From the NCBI GenBank assembly GCA_008690995.1, contig VRMN01000007.1, forward strand, positions 62,001 to 126,000: a DNA stretch of 64,000 nucleotides. The letters are read 5' to 3'. A program made the position numbers and the translations under genes. Origin of the DNA: Porphyridium purpureum (Eukaryota > Rhodophyta > Bangiophyceae > Porphyridiales > Porphyridiaceae). The notes beneath the pieces were generated by a model, which saw only the letters and a list, made by a program, of their open reading frames with translations, was not told where the DNA came from and made no database searches. Of the stretch, positions 1-9,872 are shown piece by piece (the first letter of the stretch is position 1; each line of letters begins with the position of its first letter).

Positions 1-1
1 C

Positions 2-601
2 GAGCTCGGCCTCGAGAAGGGCACGTACTACAGCTTCACGCCCGAACAGCACATCGAGTGGCGCTTCATTGTGCTGGACGCCTCGGAGGTGTATCCTGGA
101 GCCATTGACGCCACGTCGGAAGACGAGACCCAGTTCCAGGCAGCATGTGAGCGGTGCCAGGTGCCGCAAATCCAGCGCGACGCGCGTAACGGAGCCGTGA
201 CAAAGCAACAGCTGGAGTGGCTCGAATCGGAGATGTGCGTGGCACAAAAACGCAACCAGACCGTGCTGCTTTTTGGCCACTTCCCACTGTACGAGCACGC
301 CAGTTGCACGTCTCATCTACTCATGAATGCGAGCGAGGTACTGGCAATCATGGACCGCTTTGAGCCGCACGTGCTTGCCTACTTTTGCGGCCACGACCAT
401 GTCGGCGGCTATGCCGTGCGCAACAACGTGCACCACATTACTTTGCAGGGCATGCTCGAAGCACCAGTTGGCACGAACGCCTACGCCATTGCCTCTCTGC
501 ATCGGACCGCGGACGTACTTGACAGCGCAGCCATAGACTTACGAGGCTTTGGCACCGTGCCTTCGCGCGTCCTCACCAAGAAGAGATCAGAACTGGTGTA
601 G
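2..601 (+). CDS. ADPRM: Mn-dependent ADP-ribose/CDP-alcohol diphosphatase (C-terminal part, cut by window start)
   Basis: The frame is already open at base 2, so the N-terminus lies outside the window; about 199 residues and the stop are present. The family is a calcineurin-like metallophosphoesterase that hydrolyses ADP-ribose and CDP-alcohols in the cytosol. Visible evidence: the strand-and-loop F-I-V-L-D-A, a segment N-G-A-V-T-K-Q-Q-L-E-W-L that matches the family's N-G-x-x-x-x-x-Q-L-x-W-L, then the metal-binding motifs G-H-F-P-L and G-H-D-H-V-G-G-Y, and a final H-I-T-L-Q-G-M-L-E strand. The order and spacing agree with animal and plant ADPRM proteins. The N-terminal D-x-H and G-D motifs cannot be seen. 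It could be another phosphoesterase of the same clan, but the ADPRM-specific spacing makes that less likely. Confidence 0.8.
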   Translation, partial: ELGLEKGTYYSFTPEQHIEWRFIVLDASEVYPGAIDATSEDETQFQAACERCQVPQIQRDARNGAVTKQQLEWLESEMCVAQKRNQTVLLFGHFPLYEHASCTSHLLMNASEVLAIMDRFEPHVLAYFCGHDHVGGYAVRNNVHHITLQGMLEAPVGTNAYAIASLHRTADVLDSAAIDLRGFGTVPSRVLTKKRSELV

Positions 602-662
602 CAAGCAAAAGATTCTTTACAATGCACGCTCATTGTCCTGTCCCACAGCACCACCATCAACA

Positions 663-3600
663 TCATGCTTCCTCCTCGCCCCTGTTCTCTACCAGTGCAC
701 GCAGTCGCGGCAATAAGCGCGAGACAGACAGAACAAAGGCGTTCGGCTCTGGTACCGAGCCAAGTTCCGCCGCAGATCCAGATGCGCACGGTTCCTGGTT
801 TGACACGCTCCTCTCCATCCGCTGCAAAATGGCGCGGCCGACGCGCGCATAGTGCTGGCGAACGAAGCCAGCAAAGTCCAGTGGAACAGCTTGAGCGCCA
901 TTCTCCAGCTGGCTGAGCACATGTCGAAGGGACAGAAGCAGTGTGCGTTCGTTGTAAAAGCGCGAATTCATTTGTCCCTCAATTGTCTCATTCATGCGCT
1001 CATACCCGGCTTCATTAAAATAAGGCTGCGCGTTGAACACAAGACCCTGCAAAGAAAGCAGCACGCGAAGCAGATTCGACGTCTTGGCATCCCATTTTTC
1101 GACACCATCTCCGTCCCATGTATTCAGAATGCTCAGACACACTTTTCCGTCCGCGTACAGATTTGGATTCAGCCGGCGGCCGTGCGAATGGAACCATACC
1201 TTTGGCGGAGCCGTGGGGTACTCCGCAGGCAGCAAAATGTCAAAGAGAAAGACAACGTCCTCGTACGGCGTGTCTTCCGGTCCTACAATGGCCGCGCGGA
1301 GGATGTCTAGTCGCGTCTCTGCCGCGCGGACATGGATACCACATCGCGGCAGGCTGGACGCAAGTAGATTCCATTCTTTTTGGACGCGCTGCACAAAGCC
1401 AGGCGACGTGAAGTCTGCAGACACAACGTTCGACTGCGCCTCGAAATGATGGTTCGGTAAATGCTCAACCAATTCAAAGTTTGCAAATGGTGTGTCAACT
1501 GTATCAGACCCTTCCGGTTCTCCTGTATCACTGTCTGGCCTGCGCAGCTGCGGAGACAACAGCGGCTGGTTACGGATATTGTCTTCTGTTCCACATGCGG
1601 AACTTTTGGACACACTACTAGAGCCACTGCTCCCCACCAAGCTATCCGCATCAGATAGCGACATTGCGAGCTCGGGTGAAGCGACGTGGCCTGCATCTTC
1701 TGAGGCCGCAGGGACAAGCATGGTCGTGGTAATGCCCGTGGACTCGTCAAAGTAAACTCGCGGGACGTGCACTTCTCCATTTTCGAGATCCATGTCCGTT
1801 CCATCATCTGTTTCATCACCGTCCTCGTCTTCGCCACCTTCCTCTCCCATTGCTTCTAGATGAATGAGTTCGCTCAGGGGTACCATGTCTCGAAACTGCG
1901 AAGACCCAGCCGAGCCGTTCCACTGCACCAGTGCGCTAGTACCCCACAGGTCCGCAATGGTACCGACCCAACGATCTCCACCGCTTGCGTACTTTTGCGG
2001 ATCTGTTACGACCACTAAATCGCCCAGAATCACTTGCTGGTACTGCTCGTCCAGTGCCACATCGTAAGCACTCTCGATCGTGCTCTTGGCGTCAGGCGTT
2101 GAAGAAGAAGTATCCCAACGCACATGGACCATGCGTGACAAGGGATCAAACTTTTCGACGTAGCCGCTTTCGACGTGAGTGCCACTCGTTCTGCCTTCTT
2201 CTCGCCGTACCAGGTCTCCTGGCTGGAATTCGTTCGCGCCGTCGAGCTTTACAGGTACCAGGCCCGTCCCCGGAATATCCTCCTCCGTAGTTCCACCCTG
2301 CCAGCGCACCTTGACGCGCGACCGCATCATGTGCAGACGCACAAGCACGAGCGGGTCAATACCATAATCTTCATGTTCATCATCCTTCTCTTTCTCACTT
2401 CCAGAGGCTGCATCCCTTTCCTCACACAATCCCTCCGTATCCGCCTCGGTCGGACCGTACATTCGGTTCCGAAGGCTGCGCAGCATCGCGCTCCAGCGAC
2501 CTGGTGCCAACGGAGCCGCGTCCGTCGCCGTTGGCATCGGCTCAGTTTCTACCTCTTCATGGCCAACGCCGAGCTCCACCGGATGCTCTGCACCTTCGGC
2601 TTGTTCGAGCACAGATTGGGGACAAAGCGCAAAGTCCCCGACCATGTCACCCGCCCGGGACAATCGTGTAAGCAGGCATGCATCAATGGTCTCTGGAGGC
2701 CTGTTCGCTGCGCCCAATTCGGCATACATCGGATTGAGGGCAAGCCACTGCACGTGCGCGACGCTGCGCACCTTGTGTACAATCGCAGGCGGGAAAGATG
2801 CCATTTTTCTGTGGGGAATCGGCCGTGTTTTCCATTGTCCAAAATCTTTCCACACGCGCAATGGCGCGCGCACGTGACACCCGGGATGATACGCACACAT
2901 TACATCGATTCCTTCAACTCCTGGTACGAAAAATTCGAGCTCCTCAACCAGCGGGTCGATTTCGCACAACGCTGTCAAGGCCCCATTCCTGCTCCGAAGC
3001 ATCACCTCGATCGAGTTTTCAACGCTCTCCACACGCCCGACCCACGAGCCGTACATCACAAACATATCTGCCTCTACACCGTGCCCGGACAGACCCGTCA
3101 CCACGCGTGCGTCGACCCATGCGGAAGAAAACGGTCTGCCCGAGTGCTTATGCCAGCCAAACGCAACCAGGAATTGGAGCGTTTCATCCAGCACGAGCCC
3201 AGACTCCGCCGGCTTGCCCGCATCTGACGAGCCGCGCACAACGAGGTCTCCTGGTACAAACGTGCGTCCGAGTAGCGAAATCTCATCAACCTGCACAATC
3301 ATGTCCTCCGCCGAGTCCCGGTCGTGCAGGGAAATCTCCCCGGTCTGCAGCGACCCAAAAACTGAGTCACCTATGTGCATTAATGCGTTTGCATCCGCCT
3401 GAGCAGCAGGTGCTGCCGTGGCAACTCCACCCGGCGGTTGCGCGTCGTGTCTACTTCTCTGCAAATGATCCGCCACGGTCCGGAACAGAGACGTCAAAGT
3501 TTGACGCACTCCAGAAGGCGCAGAAGCAGACGCTCTCGGCTGCTGCGGGTACCGCAAGTCCTCCTCCTCTTCATCGTGTGAATCGCTGTAATCCGAGCCG

Positions 3601-3770
3601 CTGTCCTCGTCGTCATCTTCGAAAAATACGTCCAGGTCCGGGCGCCCACCAACTGCGTTCACAATGCCGCACAGCCCAGTCACGTTGTGGAGTACCACGT
3701 CGCCCGGGAGAAATGGGGTTACTTGCGCGCGCGTCTGCGCGCCGCCTGCTGCGTTTGTACTCGCGTTCAT
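663..3770 (-). CDS. UBE2O: UBE2O-like (E2/E3 hybrid) ubiquitin-conjugating enzyme
   Basis: About 1035 residues from the ATG at 3770; the frame extends upstream only through a non-ATG codon. The C-terminal UBC fold (about residues 793-960) carries the large-E2 signature: L-N-P-N-L-Y in place of H-P-N, the catalytic Cys near residue 878 in G-K-V-C-L-S, then N-T-W and the downstream P-Y-F-N-E-A-G. This pattern is characteristic of UBE2O and plant PHO2/UBC23-24 rather than of small E2s. The N-terminal 780 residues contain repeated F-x-P-G-D-x-V segments resembling the CR1/CR2 SH3-like modules of UBE2O, with acidic linkers. UBE2O acts as both E2 and E3 in protein quality control. The gene is intronless and convergent with the upstream phosphatase gene. 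Confidence 0.88.
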   Translation of the reverse strand: MNASTNAAGGAQTRAQVTPFLPGDVVLHNVTGLCGIVNAVGGRPDLDVFFEDDDEDSGSDYSDSHDEEEEDLRYPQQPRASASAPSGVRQTLTSLFRTVADHLQRSRHDAQPPGGVATAAPAAQADANALMHIGDSVFGSLQTGEISLHDRDSAEDMIVQVDEISLLGRTFVPGDLVVRGSSDAGKPAESGLVLDETLQFLVAFGWHKHSGRPFSSAWVDARVVTGLSGHGVEADMFVMYGSWVGRVESVENSIEVMLRSRNGALTALCEIDPLVEELEFFVPGVEGIDVMCAYHPGCHVRAPLRVWKDFGQWKTRPIPHRKMASFPPAIVHKVRSVAHVQWLALNPMYAELGAANRPPETIDACLLTRLSRAGDMVGDFALCPQSVLEQAEGAEHPVELGVGHEEVETEPMPTATDAAPLAPGRWSAMLRSLRNRMYGPTEADTEGLCEERDAASGSEKEKDDEHEDYGIDPLVLVRLHMMRSRVKVRWQGGTTEEDIPGTGLVPVKLDGANEFQPGDLVRREEGRTSGTHVESGYVEKFDPLSRMVHVRWDTSSSTPDAKSTIESAYDVALDEQYQQVILGDLVVVTDPQKYASGGDRWVGTIADLWGTSALVQWNGSAGSSQFRDMVPLSELIHLEAMGEEGGEDEDGDETDDGTDMDLENGEVHVPRVYFDESTGITTTMLVPAASEDAGHVASPELAMSLSDADSLVGSSGSSSVSKSSACGTEDNIRNQPLLSPQLRRPDSDTGEPEGSDTVDTPFANFELVEHLPNHHFEAQSNVVSADFTSPGFVQRVQKEWNLLASSLPRCGIHVRAAETRLDILRAAIVGPEDTPYEDVVFLFDILLPAEYPTAPPKVWFHSHGRRLNPNLYADGKVCLSILNTWDGDGVEKWDAKTSNLLRVLLSLQGLVFNAQPYFNEAGYERMNETIEGQMNSRFYNERTLLLSLRHVLSQLENGAQAVPLDFAGFVRQHYARVGRAILQRMERSVSNQEPCASGSAAELGSVPEPNAFVLSVSRLLPRLRALVENRGEEEA

Positions 3771-4067
3771 GTTCTCTTGCTGTCTTCCCTTTTGTTGATG
3801 TTGTGCGCGACCGCACACCGTTGTCGAAAAGGCTAGCCGCCGCCCAGCGCGATGACGCAAAGTCTGCGGCGTGATGGCGGGGCAAGCCGTGAAGCACCGT
3901 TCAGACCACTACAAGATTGACTCTGATACCGCCTTGCGCTTCCGTGACTGCGCGACTTGGCAGGGGAACGGCCCATCGGCATGAAAGGAAAAGACAAAGA
4001 GGGAAAAGCGGCATTTCTTTTTTCCGTGCATCGAACGCAAGAGCTTTATTTCTCTCAAAGAATCGTG

Positions 4068-7000
4068 TCAACACGACGAGCTGCCTATGTCGGGATCAGA
4101 ATTTTCAGCGTCGCTTTTATCGCCAGCGATGTTGCCACTCGCGTCGGCATTGCAGGCGGCCACAGCGGCCGCCTTCTGGCTCGCGTTGATACCAGCAACT
4201 GTGGCCGCCAAGGCCGCCGCCGCATTGGCTGCATCCACGTTGTTCATTTCGGCATCATCGTCGCTGTCCAGCTCAACTTCAAGGTCCTCATCGTCTTGGT
4301 CCTCACTCTCGCCGTCATCGGCGTTTCCACCACTGTCTTCGCCGTTTTCGTCCGCATCCTCGCTTGGGTCGCCCGGTTCGGAGCCGCCTTCGCTCTCAAC
4401 ACCGTCGTCTGCGTCACCCTCGTCCTCGTCACCCTCGTCCTCGTCCTCCGGTGCATCTTTCTCGGGCTCTGCTTCAACTTCTACCTCGTATGACAGGGCA
4501 AATTGCTCCTGCTCATCTCCCGAAAGTTCATCCGCGATCGCATACTCGTCCTCTTCTGCACGAGCACCATCCTCGTCATCCGACTCTTCATCCTCTTCTT
4601 CATCAACTGTATCCACGTCCATTTCCACGTCCGCTTCCTCTTCTTCCGCACCTGCTTGCTCCGCCCGGAAGTCGCCTTCCTCCTCCTTGCCCTGTTCTAG
4701 GTCCAACGTGGCAACCGGAACTGCCGCTTCGAATCGCAGACGCTTCCGCGGCGCTCTTTCGTTTCTATCAGTTGTCTTCAAAGCCATCTTGTCTACAGAA
4801 ACAGCACCCCGGCCAACTTGCTTCGTTGGCGACTTTTCTCGTCCTCCTGTACTCGCTCGTCCGGTGCTTGCTTTCCGTTTCGTTTGCCGCTCCTCTTGCT
4901 CCTCCTCCTCGTCGCCTTCGTCCTCATCCTCGAGTGCTTGAGAGACTTTCAGGTCTGACTCTGACTCCAAATTGCCCTCAATCTGTTCGCGCGTCAGCTT
5001 CGCCCTTTTCCGCGGCATCGTATGCGAACTTACGGTCTTGCCCACACGGTTCGGTACTGCTACCGGCTCATTCATGTCTTCGTCCAGCTCTGTGCTCATC
5101 CGCGAGGCGAGCATATCTTCCGCGTCCTGCTCGCCCTCCTCTCCCTTTCTGCCCTTCGCACGAGGGCCCATTTTCTGCCCTTTTGGGCGCCCGCGCTTTC
5201 CTACATAATCTTGAACATTCTGACCGCCTTCCATAAGCGCAATGTACTTGTCATCACTCATGGCATCTACGCCATAATTAAAGTGCTTCGTGGCCGCCTT
5301 CCGCTTGCCCAATTCAACACCGCCAGTCCACAGAATACCTTGCTCCGCGGCGGCCTCTTCATCAATTTCTTCCATCGCGCGACCCGTGATCTCTGGATTC
5401 ACCACCCACTCGGGCAACTCGTCACGATTCATCAGCGGGCCGGCGCCTTCAATCTCCAGTGCGCGCTCCTCGTCCACCTGCCCAAACAATTCCTCTTCCT
5501 CTTCACTGCGCGCTAATATCTTGTTGAGCTCCTCCAGCGTCGGAACCGCATCTTCCTGCTCGCTGCCTTCCTCTTCCTCTCTCAGCAGCTCGCGAAGCAT
5601 CGCCTGGCGGTCCACATCTTTGCTCTGCTCGTCAAACATACCCGCACGGATGATTTTTGCCTCCAGGCCGCGCTTGTACGTCGCTTTCTCTATCACATCT
5701 TCCTCTACGCTTCGCGCCGTCACAAAGCGCAGAATTCGTACTTGCCGTTTCTGGCCAATGCGGTGCGCGCGATCCTGCGCCTGCAAATCTGCCTGCGGGT
5801 TCCAGTCGCTGTCAAAGATAATGACCGTGTCGGCAGTTTGCAGATTCACGCCCAATCCTCCGGCTCGCGTCGTCAGCAGAAACAGGTTGTAGTCCGAGTT
5901 TTCCTGATTGAACAACTCTACGTACTTTTTCCGGACTTCTGGGCGTGTGCTACCGTCCAGGCGCAGGTACTTGAAGCCGCGGTAAGCCAGTAGCCGCTCC
6001 TGCAGGTCCAACACCTTGGTCATCTGGTTGAACACAAGCACTCGATGGCCTGTGCGTAGCAGCTTCATCAAGCACGCATCCAGCATGTCAAACTTGCCCG
6101 ATGCGCGCCACAGCTCCGGTCCATCCTCCACGATTTGCGAATAGTCTTCAAAGAACAAGTAGGGATGGTTCACCACTTTTCTGAGCTGCATGGCCGGATT
6201 GGCGAGACGGTCGTACCGTCGCTTCCCATTATTATCCGTGAACGGCACGCGCTCATTGTGCACCATTTTCTTGTACATGTAGCGCTGCCAGGCAGACATG
6301 TCGCACAAAATCACATCTTCCTGCTTGCTCGGCAGCTGCTCGCCCATCTTGAGCACCTCTGCTTTGAGCCTGCGCAGCAAAAAGGGACGGAGCACCTGGT
6401 GCAGTCGAAAAATCACAAGCATGTTCTCCTCTTCAGTCAACTGAGCGTGCTCATCCGCCGCATTGTTTCCGCTGCCACCCCCGCCTCGTCCAGAGCCCGT
6501 TGCAAAGGGGCCAGCAAACCACTGCTCAAAGCTCTCCTGCGAGCCAAAGACAGTGGGTAGGATGAAGTTGAGCAGCGACCACAATTCTTCCAGTGAGTTT
6601 TGTAGTGGCGTCCCCGTGAGGAGTAGTCGATGCCGCGACTGGTAAACATCGCCCAGCACGGTGCTGAGGCGCGACTCTCCATTCTTCATGCGGTGGCCTT
6701 CATCCACGATAATATACTCCCACTCCACTTTCTTGAGCAGGTTCTTGCCACGCACGACATACTCGTAAGTGATCAGGCAAACGTTGAACGCCGCCTTGAG
6801 AATCACCTCATCGAACAAAGACTTGCGAATCTTCTTGTCGCCCTTGAACACAATAACGCGGATACTGGGTGCCCATCGCTGAAACTCGAGCTCCCAGTTG
6901 GACATGGTGGAGAGCGGTACCACGATGAGAAACGGCCCGCCGTTGCCCTTCTTTTCCATGAGGTGCGACACCAGCGCAATGGTCTGCACTGTCTTGCCAA

Positions 7001-8657
7001 GGCCCATCTCATCCGCCAGGATACCGTTCATGCCATTATTATACAAACTCACCATCCACTGCAAGCCTTGCATCTGATACTCTTTCAACTTACCGCCCAG
7101 CATCATCTTTGGCTGTTCCTCCACTTTCTCTTTGTTTGCGTGGGCAATTTCGTAATAGGTCTTGTGCGTGCCGTCATCCTCATCGTCCGTTGTGCCAAAG
7201 TCATCCTGGGCACCATCTCCTCCATGCAGTTGTGCGTCGCCCATTCCTCCAGCGTCGCCACCGGAGGCACCGGCACCGCCGCCTCTGCGACGGCTTTTGG
7301 CCTCACGCTGTGTCTTCTTCACTGTCGCACCAAGCTGCTTCAAGTACTCGTCGGTTTGGTTCAGCAATTCCTTCAGGCGCTTGTTTTTCGAATTACGCAC
7401 CATCTCAATGTAGCCCTCCTCGTCCTCGTGCATGAGCTTCTGCATGCGCGCCTTTTGCGCCTCGCGCTCCGCCTTTTCTTGCGACTTGGCAAGCTCGTCA
7501 AAGTGCTTCACCACCGCGCGACCTGTGCCGCGGCACGCGCGGTGCATGCCAGTGTGGTATGACTTGAACGCTTGGTGGTGGTCTGTCAATGCGCTGAACC
7601 ATGCGTTTCGCCTTTTCCGGACCTCGCGCTCTGCGGTCTCGATGCGCTTGGCGCGGTTTCGCTCCAGCTTTTCGTACTCGCGCACCAACTGCCTGTTTAG
7701 CTTTTCGCGCTGCTTTTCGCGACCAACTGCCCCCTTGTTCGTAGTTCCGCCTGCCGTTAGCTCACCATACACGTCCGAGCGTACTTTCCGCTGCAAGTCA
7801 AATAGCGTAAGTTCTCGCGCCCCCGCCACGACGCGCACGTAGTCGGACCGCAAACGCGCCAGTGCGACGCCACTCTGCTCCGCCGCGTCGTCATTCTCGC
7901 AAGCTTGCTGCCTTCTCTCGTGCTCACTGATCTGATCACGCAACGCACGCACCAGTGCTTGCCGCCGCTGGAGCTCATTTTCGAAAAGCTTTCGCCTGAG
8001 CCGCGCCTGCTCCTGTCGCATCATCTGGTCGTCGATTGCCGCGGGCGCATTGACATCGGCGCGCGGCCCCTGCCGTTGCACCACGATGCGGCGATCAGGC
8101 AGCAGCTCGTGCAAGTTTTCTTTGGTGATGGAGATCGGTGAGGAAGAAGGAAGCGGTGCCATCTTTGGCGCTGCGCCCATAGCATTGCCAGTGGCGCCAG
8201 GTGTTGCCGCAGCGCTGGACGAGGTGGCACTGAACTCGGCTCCAAGCGCCTCTGGCGGCGGGCGCCGTCCGCTCGCCAAGCCAGCCTTGAGAAGCTGAAT
8301 ATATTGTTCCGGAACTGGCTGATTCCTCGACATCAACGTGTAAATATACACCTGTGACTTGAATGCCTGCCACTGCGAAAACGTGAACGCGTTGTTCTGT
8401 TGCGAGCGGAGATGCGCCGCAAGCAGCTGCACTAAAACCCTGTATCTCGGGTCGGCGGACGCCACGTCTGGGCCCATGTCCGCCCGCATGGTCTTCATCA
8501 CGGCCACCAGCTGCCGAATGGAGTCGGTGCGCAATGGCACGCGCTGCGCGCCCTCGCGCGGCGGCACCCGCGACGCGTGTGCCTGCGCTCCGGCGGCGGC
8601 CGTCGCCTCCATCGCACCAGAAGACGGTGCGCCGCCGCCACCGCCGCCGCTCTCCAT
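4068..8657 (-). CDS. SWI/SNF (BRM/STH1-type) chromatin-remodelling ATPase
   Basis: The product is 1529 residues from the ATG at 8657 (start M-E-S-G-G-G). An N-terminal QLQ-like segment (F-T-F-S-Q-W-Q-A-F) is followed by a charged HSA-like helical region and then the SNF2 ATPase: D-E-M-G-L-G-K-T-V-Q-T (Walker A), D-E-G-H-R-M-K-N (Walker B/DEXH), L-L-T-G-T-P-L-Q-N, and the helicase-C motif Q-A-D-L-Q-A-Q-D-R-A-H-R-I-G-Q. A SnAC-like region follows, then a long Lys-rich and acidic tail. QLQ plus HSA plus SnAC places it in the SNF2 subfamily of SWI/SNF rather than ISWI or CHD. No bromodomain is recognisable; the end is about 300 residues of Glu/Asp-rich low complexity. The role would be nucleosome sliding and eviction in the nucleus. 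It is the longest uninterrupted host gene here. Confidence 0.92.
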   Translation of the reverse strand: MESGGGGGGAPSSGAMEATAAAGAQAHASRVPPREGAQRVPLRTDSIRQLVAVMKTMRADMGPDVASADPRYRVLVQLLAAHLRSQQNNAFTFSQWQAFKSQVYIYTLMSRNQPVPEQYIQLLKAGLASGRRPPPEALGAEFSATSSSAAATPGATGNAMGAAPKMAPLPSSSPISITKENLHELLPDRRIVVQRQGPRADVNAPAAIDDQMMRQEQARLRRKLFENELQRRQALVRALRDQISEHERRQQACENDDAAEQSGVALARLRSDYVRVVAGARELTLFDLQRKVRSDVYGELTAGGTTNKGAVGREKQREKLNRQLVREYEKLERNRAKRIETAEREVRKRRNAWFSALTDHHQAFKSYHTGMHRACRGTGRAVVKHFDELAKSQEKAEREAQKARMQKLMHEDEEGYIEMVRNSKNKRLKELLNQTDEYLKQLGATVKKTQREAKSRRRGGGAGASGGDAGGMGDAQLHGGDGAQDDFGTTDDEDDGTHKTYYEIAHANKEKVEEQPKMMLGGKLKEYQMQGLQWMVSLYNNGMNGILADEMGLGKTVQTIALVSHLMEKKGNGGPFLIVVPLSTMSNWELEFQRWAPSIRVIVFKGDKKIRKSLFDEVILKAAFNVCLITYEYVVRGKNLLKKVEWEYIIVDEGHRMKNGESRLSTVLGDVYQSRHRLLLTGTPLQNSLEELWSLLNFILPTVFGSQESFEQWFAGPFATGSGRGGGGSGNNAADEHAQLTEEENMLVIFRLHQVLRPFLLRRLKAEVLKMGEQLPSKQEDVILCDMSAWQRYMYKKMVHNERVPFTDNNGKRRYDRLANPAMQLRKVVNHPYLFFEDYSQIVEDGPELWRASGKFDMLDACLMKLLRTGHRVLVFNQMTKVLDLQERLLAYRGFKYLRLDGSTRPEVRKKYVELFNQENSDYNLFLLTTRAGGLGVNLQTADTVIIFDSDWNPQADLQAQDRAHRIGQKRQVRILRFVTARSVEEDVIEKATYKRGLEAKIIRAGMFDEQSKDVDRQAMLRELLREEEEGSEQEDAVPTLEELNKILARSEEEEELFGQVDEERALEIEGAGPLMNRDELPEWVVNPEITGRAMEEIDEEAAAEQGILWTGGVELGKRKAATKHFNYGVDAMSDDKYIALMEGGQNVQDYVGKRGRPKGQKMGPRAKGRKGEEGEQDAEDMLASRMSTELDEDMNEPVAVPNRVGKTVSSHTMPRKRAKLTREQIEGNLESESDLKVSQALEDEDEGDEEEEQEERQTKRKASTGRASTGGREKSPTKQVGRGAVSVDKMALKTTDRNERAPRKRLRFEAAVPVATLDLEQGKEEEGDFRAEQAGAEEEEADVEMDVDTVDEEEDEESDDEDGARAEEDEYAIADELSGDEQEQFALSYEVEVEAEPEKDAPEDEDEGDEDEGDADDGVESEGGSEPGDPSEDADENGEDSGGNADDGESEDQDDEDLEVELDSDDDAEMNNVDAANAAAALAATVAGINASQKAAAVAACNADASGNIAGDKSDAENSDPDIGSSSC

Positions 8658-9150
8658 CGCGCCCCGCTCGGTACCTTTGCGCTGACGCCTGCACAACAAA
8701 CACGCGCCGCGCTGCCTGCCTTGTTCGCGAACCAGCCGCGCGCGCGCAATTGGGCCCAACGCGTCTTTCTAATAAACTGACCGAATTTACTAGGAGCGAA
8801 CGATACAGGTCAGAAGCAAGGGGGCGCGCTAGCAGGTGCACACATGGCGAGCGTTTACTGCTGCGCTCGGCCACACTTCCGACGAGTTTCGGCGCCCGCC
8901 ACACCAGGTCTCGCTGCAGCGTCTCGGGACAATTGTGCGTGAATAGATTGGTCTGGTCGAATACGGGCGTGCGATGGAACTCGAGCCGTTCTGGTCCAGT
9001 TCCCTCAAAAGAGTCGACCAGCCTCAACATAGGTGAGCGCGTGAGCGGTCTTTCTGGGACTGAGAAATACACTTGCACAGTGAGAAATGGGACAGTGCGG
9101 CACCGACTCTTTTTTTTTATCCCGCGGCTCGCCTTTGTCCGGGTCCATAT
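8658..9150. other. Intergenic DNA without a recognised gene
   Basis: This stretch lies upstream of the SNF2 gene and downstream of the small gene at 9151-9507. Open frames crossing it are antisense or out-of-frame shadows of neighbours with no recognisable protein character. No tRNA-like fold, tandem repeat or clear TATA box was found. It presumably holds the SNF2 promoter. Confidence 0.4.
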
Positions 9151-9507
9151 CTAGCAAAGCGCTGGCATGAGGTCATTCTCGACAAGAATGTCGCGGTATG
9201 CTTTGATAAACTCGAATTTGAAGCGCAGCTCGGACTGGTCGTCCTGCTTGCGGATCGCTTCCATGGCGCGCTCTGAGGCGCGAAAGGTAAGTTCAGTGCC
9301 GGCAGCCGCCATCGTTCCCAGTGCCTTGAGCAGTGCCCAGTTGAGCTGTTCTGTCGCGTTAATCAGCTCGTTGCCCGTGACAGCTACGCACAAACCCACC
9401 TGCGCACTGGCCAGCAAAGCATCCCAATGCTCTGCGATAAAACTTTTCCACTCCGACACAGACACTGACAGACTCGCGCTCTGTACGCATTCCGTCGAGA
9501 AGGACAT
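9151..9507 (-). CDS. Small helical protein of unknown function
   Basis: A 118-residue frame starts at the ATG at 9507 (M-S-F-S-T-E-C) and ends in P-A-L-C. The composition is protein-like: moderately charged, Ala/Leu/Glu-rich, predicted mostly helical, without a signal peptide, membrane segment or recognisable motif. The frame is open for a further 12 codons upstream but only from a GTG. I do not recognise the family. It is convergent with nothing obvious and sits between the SNF2 gene and the unassigned gene at 9873. It may be a complete small protein or the last exon of a larger one; no good splice acceptor was identified by eye. Confidence 0.45.
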   Translation of the reverse strand: MSFSTECVQSASLSVSVSEWKSFIAEHWDALLASAQVGLCVAVTGNELINATEQLNWALLKALGTMAAAGTELTFRASERAMEAIRKQDDQSELRFKFEFIKAYRDILVENDLMPALC

Positions 9508-9872
9508 GATGCCACCTTCACAAGTGTGCTTCCAACTTGCCACTGGGTCGTCAAGTCGAGCGCAGCTGACGACGCTTTACCGAGAAGACAGCGGCCTCCG
9601 CGCAACCTCGACCGGCGCTCCAGACGTCTTTGTCTCCTTCAGCGTCCTTGCCGTGGTCTTCTTGTTGCGCTTTCATCCTGCCCACAGCACAAACGTTTCT
9701 TCCCTGCTCACGCTTTATGGACAGCGCGCAAATGCGTTTCGATTAGAAAGGCGCTGCACCAGTTTTATCGGTTCAGCAGCGACAGAAACCGATTAGCCGC
9801 TTTCTTTCGCGCGCCGCAAGCCAGGTGGCGTGATGAGCTGCAGAGGCGCGGAACGGAGCAACAGCGGCGCGC
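9508..9872. other. Divergent intergenic region
   Basis: It lies between the minus-strand small gene and the plus-strand gene at 9873. No RNA gene, repeat or obvious TATA box was seen. Antisense frames over the right part are shadows of the 9873 gene. Confidence 0.35.

Noticed and set aside
4087-5236. Plus-strand Ser-rich frames
   Set aside because: Antisense of the Glu/Asp-rich tail of the SNF2 protein.
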